NCBI GenBank assembly: GCA_049999765.1
Contig: JBNGIQ010007860.1
Coordinates: 1 to 64,000 of the forward strand
Length of the DNA stretch: 64,000 nt
Direction: 5' to 3'
Source: Phaeoceros laevis
Lineage: Eukaryota; Anthocerotophyta; Anthocerotopsida; Notothyladales
The position numbers were made by a program, and so were the translations under genes. Position 1 is the stretch's first letter; every line of letters begins with the position of its first letter. Positions 54,974 to 64,000 of this stretch are shown here, in pieces. The notes beneath the pieces were generated by a model. It did no database searches. It was not told the origin of the DNA and was given only the letters and a program-made list of their open reading frames with translations.

Positions 54974-57900
54974 CTGGGTATATGTATGTTACTTGGAGTT
55001 GTGGAGTGTGTACCTAGTCGCCCAAAAGCAACTATGCCGTGTTCTCGACTCTCTGAGCATGGGTTGCTTCAAATGTTGAGCAACCAGCACTCCCTGCCTC
55101 ACCATCCACGTGGACTCGCTCGAGTGCTTCCAGGAGGCATACATACCTACCAGACTGGATATCTAGAGGAAGAGATAGTCGGCCAACAACGCGGTTCGCT
55201 CTGGCCAGCATCGTCGTCCACAGTTTTCGTGTGCGCTCTCTTGTGCTGAAGTGCCCTCTCACCAGCAACAAGGACGGCCAGCGGTGGGGGCAGTTGTCAC
55301 TGTACGTGAAGCAACCTTTACGAGGCAACTTCCTAATCAGACCCATATTTGGATTTCCAGTCATTTTCACGGCCTTTGCAATGTGATGGATCTGAACTTT
55401 TTTGGAAAGACATGTTGATTCTTAGCATTGGGTCACATCCCATTGGGTCATATCCCATGCTTTGACCCAATGCTGTCCACCATTTTTTGCAATGTACTTA
55501 GTCTTCCACAAGCATTTGCAAGTAGTTAGATGAAACCACCACAGGCTCCAACTGATTTTGAGACTCCGTGAATGATGAGAGTCTAGATTAGGAGACTTGT
55601 CAGTAGTCTAGAGTCTGGACTAGCTATTCCCACCTAATTCTGTGGAAAGCACAGAGTGGGTGACCTTAGCTGAATCCGAAAGGGCGGATGGACGAGACGT
55701 GGCAACAGGCAGAGAAATAGTGAGAGGCGTGACATGCAGTCATCTGGTGTGTCTGGGTGTGGTGAGATGTACATTCATCGCCACATTCATCAGTATTCTA
55801 GTATACTGTACTGACAGTGTACAGAGCTGGTGTACTGGTACTGTAACAGAGCTGCTGCAGGGGAAGTGCAAGCCAGCAGGGCGCGACAAAGGCGGAGCGG
55901 CAGCCAATGGCAGGGCCCCAGCGCGCAATTCCCCCAGGAGGTAATCATCATCATCATCGCAGTGCAGTGGTACTCTTGAGAGTGAAACAGTTGAGCAGGT
56001 CTGCTGGCAGCCCGACAACGACCGGCTTGCAGTGCCAGCCAAGCCGCTCCTCGCCTCTCGTCTACTACCGAACCCTTCGCCGTGACTTGTGGTGGTGGAA
56101 AAGGAACTTTCCCAAGTGGCAGTGGCAGCAGCAGCAGCCATTATTTAGGCTGCCTCGTTTTGTGTGCAGATATGGAACCCGGTGGCGGCGAAGGAATATG
56201 CATGAGCGCCACCCAATTCCGGGGGCAGGGCAGGGGAGGGGAGGGAGCCGAACTTCCCAGAAAAAGGAATCCCCATTATGACTGGGAGAAAGTGAATCTA
56301 ATTCTGCGTCTTCTGTCTAATTTAAGTGCCCCGCCGGCTCTGATACTGGCTGCTGCCAACAGCAGGCCAGCCTCCAGAGCGAATCATCAGGTGGTTTCAT
56401 CGAGACGCTTCTTCGGAAAATCCGAATCCTCATAAGTGCCATGGCTGGTGCTGTAATGAGGCCTAGGAAAACCGCACCTGCTGAGCCAGCAAAGCCTGAA
56501 TGGAATTGGAGCCGGAGAATCTAGTAATATAAAATCTCGTGGCTGCCTGCTCTGCTTGGATAGAGTCCGATAGACTAGTGTACATGTGTAGAGATAGTGT
56601 TATATGTTTGACACCCCGGTGCTAGGGAAGGACACAACGGATAGGATAAGCTCCAATGAGGCAACCAGTCCTCGGAGGGAGGCGTGGAGGTGGTCAGGGG
56701 CGGAGATGAGATTGTGCAGGGAAGCTAGCGCTAGGGTCGGCTCTGACTTTGTGGGCAGAGCGGGGCCCCAGCACAGCGAGCCTTCCCACATTTGTACCAG
56801 AAGACTACTAGTGCGGCGCATTCTTCCACATCCCCAGTCACATGGGATTGGGGTAGCGGAGCATGTGCAAAGGAAAGGCCCATATGGAGCAGGAGGAGGC
56901 CAATGGCCACCCAGCAGTGCCACCACTGTGTTGTTGGAAGGAAGCTCTGCACGCTTTAGATCTTGCCCCTTTATATCTCGATTATTGAACCCATAGACGA
57001 TCCATGTTGATTTTTCAGATTTTTTGGAGACGAGAATGTTGGCAACGGAGCATCTACCGAGTCTATGCAACAAAAATCCCAAAAGTCTCAAACATATATA
57101 CCAACCTTTCCGTTGTCCGGCTTCAAATGCAAGATATTCAGAGGAAAGTGTAACTCACTCACTACTACAAGTGTATGTGAATTCGTTCGTAGACACAATC
57201 TACATAGTTAAATTTGTTAGTAGCTGGTGCTAGCTGGTGGTGCAGCCAAAATGAAACAAGAATGCAGCTGCTGCTGGTGGGTGATGAGCATCATGGAGCT
57301 GCCTACTGCAAGTACTCAAAAGCAGATCCACAATCAAGAGCGATAAGTAGGGGCATGATTGCTAATTAGATCTGGAACAAGATGGTGTCAAAGCTCTGGG
57401 GTCGTACTAAACACAAACAAAACAAGGGTAGGTAAATAAATATAAGAAAATAAGCCGGCAAATGTGGCAAGCAAACTCGTAAGACTGCCACCGACCAAAT
57501 TCGTGCTGCGAGAGTACTGGTGGAAAGCAGAAAAGCGAACATGCAAGCATGCAAGTGCGAGTGGCGCCCCTCCCGCCCGCCCGCCCGCCCGCCCGGCCCG
57601 CCCCGCCCGTAAGAATTAAAGGCGAGAAGCCAATAATGGGCTGGAAGGTGCGGTACCACGGTGCATCATGCCTGGTTGCACTTGCTCCGACTTCTGGGGA
57701 GCCTGCTTCTCGCATGTGTCTGTGTGGCAAGTAAACTCCTCTCCTTTATGTATCCTATATCATTGACTGTCAGGCGGGACCGGCACATGAAGAGTCGCTT
57801 CCGCGATGATTGACGACGCGGCCTGATCCGGGCTGGAAGTAGCCATTCCATGCTACTCTCAAGAGTACTAACTGCCGCTTGCTTTGCATGTGACGACGCC

Positions 57901-59263
57901 AGTAGACGAGGCAGACTACCTACCGGTACTGTCACGCCCTAATATTGCCCTATATGTCATATAATGTCATGCCAGCCATGGCACACAAATCAGTTATTAG
58001 TAGTTGTAGCAGTTGGCCACTGTTCCGGACTAGTGTTGTCTCTCTACACGAGACATGAACTCAGCGCCTGCCTGCCCTGACACGCGCCTGCCAAAGCAAA
58101 CAGTTGTTAGCGACTTGAGATGACTGCTCGCTCATCTGGGCCGACTCGGCTCCTGACTCGTGCCGAACGAGCGGCAGGGGCATAGGAATCTTCAGACCAC
58201 GTGGCCACTCAAAGCCGGCGTGCCACCTCCTCCATCACTCACACCACCTGTCAGCCATGGCAGTTTTTACCATGACACTGACTTATCCTCCGAATCTGCT
58301 CATTCATTCATTGCCGATTCCTTGCCACCGCCATTGTCGCTGTATCATCGAGGAGCCGTTTGACTGCCGATGCACGCAACACGCAACTTGAAGTGAATGG
58401 CCGGCCGCCTCCTGATGAGCCTGCTCCTGCCCTCCCTCGAAATTTCTCATCAGCCCTAGACTCCTAGAGGATTGTGGGTAATAATAAGTAGCAGTCACCA
58501 ACCCTACCTAAACCCATAAACCCTAGTAGAGAGGTTATGGGGGTCACCCCAATCCATGCATCCTGTGACGGACAGGCAGTCCTTCAATGGCCCAAGTACA
58601 CAGACACAGCTGCTGCCCTGGCCTTGCTTACCAGCAGCAAGCGGGTAGCTCCGTCCCTCCTCAACGTGATCTTCTCGTACCTTTCAAAAGACCTTGCCTA
58701 CTCTCACTCACGGAGCACACAAAGACGTCCTAGTCCAGGGTGGGTGTACTACTATTTACCGCAGGCAGCGGGATGTAACAGAATTTGGGTTTTTTCGCCA
58801 GTTTATGCTGACAAGGTGTCATGGACGGAGGTTTTTGTGACATGGTGCTTTAGTAGGCATGTCCTTTAGTGGAGGTTGGAGGAGGAGCATGTTTCGCTAG
58901 TGGTTGATGAACTCGCTTGCCCGACCTAGTTTACTCATCCTTTCATACAAGTGCGACCAAGAAGACGAGTTCACGCCCTTTTCCAAGATGGAACTTAGGG
59001 ATGATGAACCTAACTCTGTCTTCACTAAAGACAATGAACTTGTAAACAAGAAGGGAGCCACTACTTGTCCCAAGGTCTAGTTTCATTGTGCAATGTAACC
59101 TTGGACTGCCTTCTTTGCCTTTGAGCTAGATGGCATAGAAAGCAACCTGGATTTTATCTTTCCATCTTGCTTCTGTTTTTCTAGCTAGGAGTATGATCAA
59201 TGACCATGTGCTGTGTTTAGAACTAGGAACCCTCTAAGGCTGAAACTGTTTTTGTGGTTTAGG
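54974..59263. other. Long gene-poor stretch
   Basis: About 4.3 kb with only unsupported frames on both strands. G+C-rich islands lie at 55.85-56.3 and 57.5-57.6 kb. No RNA gene, transposon end or conserved protein motif is seen. It may hold 5' exons of the palmitoyltransferase near 58.5-59.2 kb. Confidence 0.4.
57572..57609. repeat. (CCCG)n microsatellite
   Basis: About six uninterrupted CCCG units followed by imperfect ones. Confidence 0.9.
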
Positions 59264-60557
59264 GTGCAGTAAAAGATGATTCACAACCATATGAAACAAT
59301 ATGTTGGGGTTGTGGCCAGCACTTGTATCTAGCATCTATTGCACCTCTTTTCAAGTGTGCTTGGTGCGGAGCAATCACAAGTCATAAAGAAAAAGCCAAA
59401 AAGCAAAGTGTTTGGAGTACATGGAACAAAGTTAGAGATTGCCTTTTTATCACCATTGTGCTTGTCTTCGTTGCCTCCATTGTTTGTAATGCTCACCTGC
59501 ACCCACTTTCTTGAATTTTAAACTATCATCTTACAAAAAAGTGATATGTACTTGTGTTCTAGAAAAAGTACTTTGAACAACAACTAGATGCAAAAGAAAG
59601 CATTTAACAAGTACTTATGTGATGTGTGCAGACGGAGGAGTTTGGGCAATCTTTCCTTCTATTTTCAAGAACTCGTCATTGAGCTTGTATGTTCACTCCA
59701 TAATCACAATTATATTGGCATCTAATGTGCTTCTCAACTACGTTTTGGCAATATGGGTATCGCCTGGACCTCCTCGTCCCGTTGCTTGGGGGAGTACGGA
59801 TGTTGTGAGCAAAGGTATGCTTGAGGGCCATCGATTTTGCAATTTGTGCAAGGTTCCAAAGGCTCCAAGAGTGCACCATTGCACCACTTGCAAGCAGTGT
59901 GTCCTTGACTTGGACCATCATTGCCCATTTGTAAGTTGATACTACCTGGATGTGAACAACATCAGTCAATTAACTTTTGTCTATTTGCCTCTAATTTTAG
60001 CCATGTGTGGCTTGATACTCATTTGTTAGATTGGGAATTGCGTCGGAGCAAATACTATAAGGCACTTTTTGTCCTTCTTAATATCTGCATTGGTGGGTTC
60101 CTTATATGCATTCTGTCTGTCTCTATATGCCGGAGTGTATGTTTGGCCCACTGTGATTGGCCTTAAAAAGGGAGTCAGTATTAAGCCTATTGGATCGTCG
60201 ACATCGATGGAGGGTATATTAGCTATAAACGCTTTGAGTGCTCTATTATCAGCTAATTTAGAGCTATCAATCCAAGCATTAGTCCTTCTTTATGTTGCAG
60301 TTTCCACGTTGTCTACCTTAGTTGGCCTCTCAATTCTGTTGTATCACCAACTCTACTACCTATACAATGGTCACACATTCTTGGAGTCTATTCAAAGTGG
60401 AGCCAGTGCAACAATCAAAATTGTGTCTACTAAGTCGGGATGGTCTAACATAGCAAACATTTTTGAAGGGCAACCTCCCTTGTTTTGGATTTTGCCCACC
60501 TTCTTTCTTCCTTGTGCTGCTGGATCACACAAGAAGAAGATATGTAAGACAACATAA
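59264..60557 (+). CDS. DHHC palmitoyltransferase, PAT11-like (5' end uncertain)
   Basis: Attaches palmitate to Cys of target proteins at membranes. First supported exon about 59264-59485 (YETICWGCGQHLYL, FKCAWCGAITSHKE: a Cys-pair N-terminal motif of the Arabidopsis PAT11 group). Exon 59632-59930 has YGGVWAIFPSIF, a membrane span and the Cys-rich domain (HRFCNLCKVPKAPRVHHCTT, then DLDHHCPF): the catalytic D-H-H-C is intact. Exon 60030-60557 continues IGNCVGANTIRHFLSFLISA with two further spans, then QLYYLYNGHTFLESI and a Lys-rich end. All three joins keep frame; an intron splits the motif right after DHHCPF. The start codon lies in an upstream exon I could not place. Confidence 0.88.
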
Positions 60558-61016
60558 GTACCAGAGTAAAACCTTGTGAAACCGTCCAATAAGTTTTTAT
60601 CTGATCTGATCAAAGGTAAGGTCTGCCCGCCCGGAATGCGGAATTTCGCCGTTGGACCGCAGTTGCCATATTTGTTAACCTCAGGTCAGGCGGAGCGTAA
60701 TGGCCGGGTCTGTCCTCCTTGCCTGCCTCTTTGTTCTTGGCTGGCTCCCGCGCGTGGTTGAGACGAAGAAGAGGCGCCATGTGCCTGCTGGCTGGCCTGT
60801 CTTGCAGCCGCTACCTGCTTGTCTTGCGAAATCCGGTGCGCTCGGGCCTCAGCGCGGGCTGTCTCGGCGCTGATGAGCTCGCTGCGGAGAGGAAATTGTC
60901 TGTGAGAGCTTCCAGCTCTCCCTGATGCGCCTGCTCGCAGCTACCGTGCCCGGCAGTTCAATCCAGCGGAAGCTCTGAGCTTGCTGCGCCCGGGGCGCCC
61001 TTTTTAGTCTCCAACC
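60558..61016. other. Spacer and promoter of the HLS1-like gene
   Basis: Less than 500 bp between two plus-strand genes; G+C-rich from 60.7 kb. No coding signal. Confidence 0.4.
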
Positions 61017-62985
61017 ATGGCCTCTCTCCTCGTTGACGAGCTCGCTGTGGCGAAAAAGCTAGTCGTGAGAGCTTACAAGGCCTCCGACCTTGGACAAGTC
61101 TTGGAGCTGGAACGGAGATGCGAGACGGGGACTGGGAGTGCTGTGTCCTTACATGCGGACCCCCTGGGAGATCCTCTCTGCCGAGTTCGAAATTTCCCTG
61201 TCTTCGCCATGCTGGTAACTGCTCCTTGTCCCATTGAGCTCATTTCCGAGTTCAGTCAGGCCTCCAGGACTTTGTCCGGGACGGAATCGGTCACACAAGT
61301 TGCGAGATGTGGAATCTGCTCGTTGCATCCTTTTTTTTGTCCCTGAAGTTGCTGCATCAACAGCGCTGTCTTGCCGCAGTAAGTATTGTTCTGTGGTGTA
61401 AATCCTTTGCGTGCGCCCCCGTTTGTAGGTGGCTGAGATGGAGGGAGAGATCCTTGGAGTCATCAGAGCTGGCGTGAAGGAGATTGTGTGTGGCAAAGAG
61501 ACTGTGGAGCGGAATCAGAAAATTGGCCTCTCGCTGGAAATGCCCTTGTATGCTAAAATTGGATATCTTCTTGGTCTCCGGGTTTCGCCCACTCACAGGT
61601 AAAGCTTCTTTCTCTGTCTTGGATCATGTACCATGTGGTGGCTGTGTCGGTGCCTTGTCAGTGGGCCAGACAACACTCACTGTGGATTCAGGATTATGTG
61701 CGCTACCTTTCAGATTTTTCTCAGCCATACATGTGCCATAAACTGTTGAAGCAGCCTTTTGCGTCTTTTCAATGCATTGCTACTGTACAAAGTTGTTGAA
61801 ATTTCGTGTCAGGCAGAAACTTTAACTCTCGATGGTGGAGCTCGGAACAGAACGCATTTGGTTGTGTAGCATGATGTTGTCGTCTGTTGGATAATATCGC
61901 AATGTAGCTAACCTGCTGGCAATTTGCGGTTGTGTAGGAGAATGCGGATTGGAATGAAACTGGTTATGGAGATGGAAGATTGGTGCATAGAGCACGGAGC
62001 CCAGTACGTGTATGCAGCAACAGTGAAAGACAACGAAGCTTCCGTGAAGCTCTTCAATGAAAAGCTTCGATACACTCCTCTTCGGACTCCTGTCATCCTA
62101 GTCCAGCCTGTGTCTGTTCACCCTCGTCCCCTCCCTGCAGATATCAAGCTGTCCAAATTGAGTCTCAACAGCGCTACCCTGCTCTACAGTTCCGTTCTTA
62201 GTACTCAGGAATTCTTTCCGAAAGATATTGATGCGGTCCTGAGATCAAAGCTGTGTGCAGGAACCTGGGTTGCCAGGTTCAGAGAGGATGAGCCATTGGG
62301 GTTGGGAAGCATTTGCCAAGAGGAGACCTGGAGAAGTACTGGGGACGATGAGTGCTGGCTACTCGGCCCAGGCATGGAAAAAGCTGTCAAGCCTAGGTCA
62401 TGGGCGATGCTCAGTGTCTGGAAGTGCAATGAAATTTTCAGCCTTGAACTGAAAGGAGTGTCTCTGGGCCTGAGGGTCCTCGCTGCCGCTTCCAGGCTAG
62501 CAGATTGGGTCCTTCCAGGATTCGGTGTCCCATCCATCCCCAACTTGTTTGCTCCCTTTGGCATGCAGTTCATGTTTGGGCTCCACTCAGAGGGTCCTAG
62601 GGGTGCAGAGTTGCTGTCTACTCTCTGTTGGCATGCCCACAACGTTGCTCTCCGAAATGGCTGCAGTGTGGTGATGTCGGAGGTGGGGGCACAGGATCCT
62701 CTGCGGAGTGTGATACCGCACTGGAAAGCACTTTCTTCTAATGATGATCTATGGAGTGTGAAAAGGTTGCCGAAGAGCACAGGGAAGAAGATGGTGGAAT
62801 CGGTTTCCATCCACAATGGGGAGAACTGGATGGACAAATCCATGATCTGTGATGTTAAGGCATGTGATTTGGACGCACTCACTGATCCGAAGCTAGCTCC
62901 TGGGGCACAGTCTGACGAAGAGCTTTTTGACTGGTGCAACTCGCCTGCGTCCTGTAGCCTCTTTGTTGACCCCAGGGACGTCTAA
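61017..62985 (+). CDS. HLS1-like: HOOKLESS1-like GNAT N-acetyltransferase
   Basis: Plant family of histone or protein acetyltransferases linking ethylene, auxin and light responses. Three exons, 61017-61214, 61429-61598 and 61938-62985, in frame; 471 residues. ATG at 61017 (MASLLVDELAVAKKLVVRAY) leads straight into the GNAT fold. Motifs: LVVRAYKASDLGQVLELERR, MEGEILGVIRAGVKE, KIGYLLGLRVSPTHR, then MKLVMEMEDWCIEHGAQYVY and DNEASVKLFNEKLRYTPLRT, followed by the family-specific C-terminal half (SWAMLSVWKCNEIF, FMFGLHSEGPRG, LCWHAHNVALRNGC). The acetyl-CoA pyrophosphate motif, R-R-M-G-I-G in HLS1 as I recall it, reads R-R-M-R-I-G here, formed across the exon 2-3 join. Otherwise the gene looks intact. 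Confidence 0.9.
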
Positions 62986-64000
62986 AGGGTCATCCGTCGT
63001 GGCGAACGCGGGTTGGTCCGTCTCCTGATGACACAAGTTCCGCACACGGCACTGACTTGTCGTCTGCAAAAATAGAGGTATGTATGTAACATCACTCGGC
63101 ACGCCAACTTTTGATCACACCACGGACAAGTTTTTGTTTTCAGCATTTTCAAGGACATGCAAGGACCACGCAGTTGAGCCAGTACCTGCAGACCAAGTGT
63201 CTGCTGCTTGTACCTGTATCTCACACTTCTAGTCCATTTGTACAGATTCAACTCATGTACAACACGCCTGGATCATCTTTTTCAAAGCTGAAAGCTATGT
63301 GTGTGACGGGCGGCCATGGATATAATGACTAGGTTGAGAGTTGAGAATTAGCGTTCACGCTCTGAAAATTGCCTTCCACTATAGACGGCCATTGTAGACC
63401 AGAAAAAGGGATGTAAGCATATCCATATTTCTGTCCTCAGAAGTATGAAATTTGTAATAGTAAATCTAAACCGGCATTTGTTTGGAACTGACAACCCCCT
63501 TCTAAACTCCTTGCAAATTCATGAGGGAAAATAAAACCGACACTCTGGATACCACCAACACTTGAATTAAAAGGTTGACAACAATATGTGATTGATTCCA
63601 ACTACCTAGCATACAAAGCTGTGCAAACCTCCCGAGAAGGGAGGAAAGTATTATTGCACCCCAGCATCGAGCCGAAACACCTCACCACTTGAGCTGGTTC
63701 CTGAGCTGCAACAGTAGCATGTGCTTCAATTCAGAAAAAAATCAGATCAACCGAAGATACCTATGTCACCTCAAACAGCAACAAGTTGTTAGTGAGAGTT
63801 TACCAAAGAATGAAGCAACCAGATGGTGCCCTCTAAGAACAAAATGTTTCCTCGAATCTATTCACCCTCCCCCTTCAGTTGGGGCTCAATGAGGGGATTC
63901 ATTTGTGCCACATACACGATAGCCCACCTGCATGCAGTAAGCTCATCAAACGCGATCAGTGTCCTCATCTATCAGGTCTCAAAGGCCTGAGGAGCCACCA
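62986..64000. other. Terminal stretch, no gene seen
   Basis: 3' region of the HLS1-like gene, then A+T-rich sequence. On the minus strand at about 63715-63600, AGCTCAAGTGGTGAGG and CGGCTCGATGC lie about 30 bp apart and loosely resemble pol III A and B boxes, so a decayed tRNA-derived SINE is possible but weak. Confidence 0.35.

Noticed and set aside
62205-62939. 244-codon open frame on the minus strand
   Set aside because: Exactly antisense to the HLS1-like exon 3; a shadow of codon bias.
63600-63715. tRNA-derived SINE on the minus strand
   Set aside because: A- and B-box-like strings are weak and no poly(A)/T tail or target duplication could be seen; mentioned only as a possibility.

Overview
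This window looks like nuclear DNA from a land plant, most likely a non-seed plant (bryophyte, lycophyte or fern). Reasons: chloroplast-targeted and plant-specific families (HOOKLESS1-like acetyltransferase, DHHC acyltransferase of the PAT11 type, heptahelical HHP protein, PPR and methionine S-methyltransferase fragments, a Ty1/copia element primed by initiator tRNA-Met), short GT-AG introns of about 70-200 bp, and above all a complete two-domain betaine-lipid synthase (BTA1), a gene kept in algae and non-seed plants and, as far as I know, absent from seed plants. A gene with SFI1-like centrin-binding repeats and a GEX1/KAR5 nuclear-fusion gene fit a lineage with basal bodies and motile sperm. 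The species cannot be named from sequence alone.

Layout. 0-4 kb: 5' part of a coiled-coil/SFI1-repeat gene (minus, runs off the left edge). 4.77 kb: nuclear tRNA-Phe(GAA). 5.7-9.5 kb: BTA1 (plus). 10.9-13.5 kb: GEX1/KAR5 gene (plus) whose 5' end lies at or beyond a 100-N gap. 14-14.8 kb: small chloroplast membrane protein (minus). 15.4-17.4 kb: HSPA12-like Hsp70 (minus). 18.4-23.2 kb: gene-poor, with tandem repeats and a hAT-type transposase remnant. 23.19-29.72 kb: a young but defective Ty1/copia element on the minus strand, with LTRs, target duplication, PBS and polypurine tract, inserted in a tandem duplication beside the hAT remnant.

31-38 kb: a broken MscS-like channel gene (plus), GAR transformylase (minus, with a changed active-site His) and a broken uroporphyrinogen-III-synthase-like gene (plus). 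38.7-40.3 kb: F-box gene (minus). 40.9-49.5 kb: a mosaic of gene debris: two further copies of the last MscS-like exon, fragments of methionine S-methyltransferase, cytochrome b561 and a PPR gene packed side by side, an intact secreted alpha/beta hydrolase, an unknown gene broken by a 35-bp duplication, and a dispersed repeat, two copies of which end in tRNA-Pro-like pseudogenes.

49.6-63 kb is ordinary: HHP/PAQR receptor (minus), TRM5 tRNA methyltransferase, PAT11-like palmitoyltransferase and HLS1-like acetyltransferase (all plus). The genes do not form a pathway. The main stories are gene decay and fragment duplication at 31-49 kb, recurrent 27-45 bp tandem duplications, and assembly seams (two 10-N gaps each flanked by identical 47-bp repeats). 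I identified exon edges by eye from splice signals and frame; those given without a hedge keep the reading frame across the junction.
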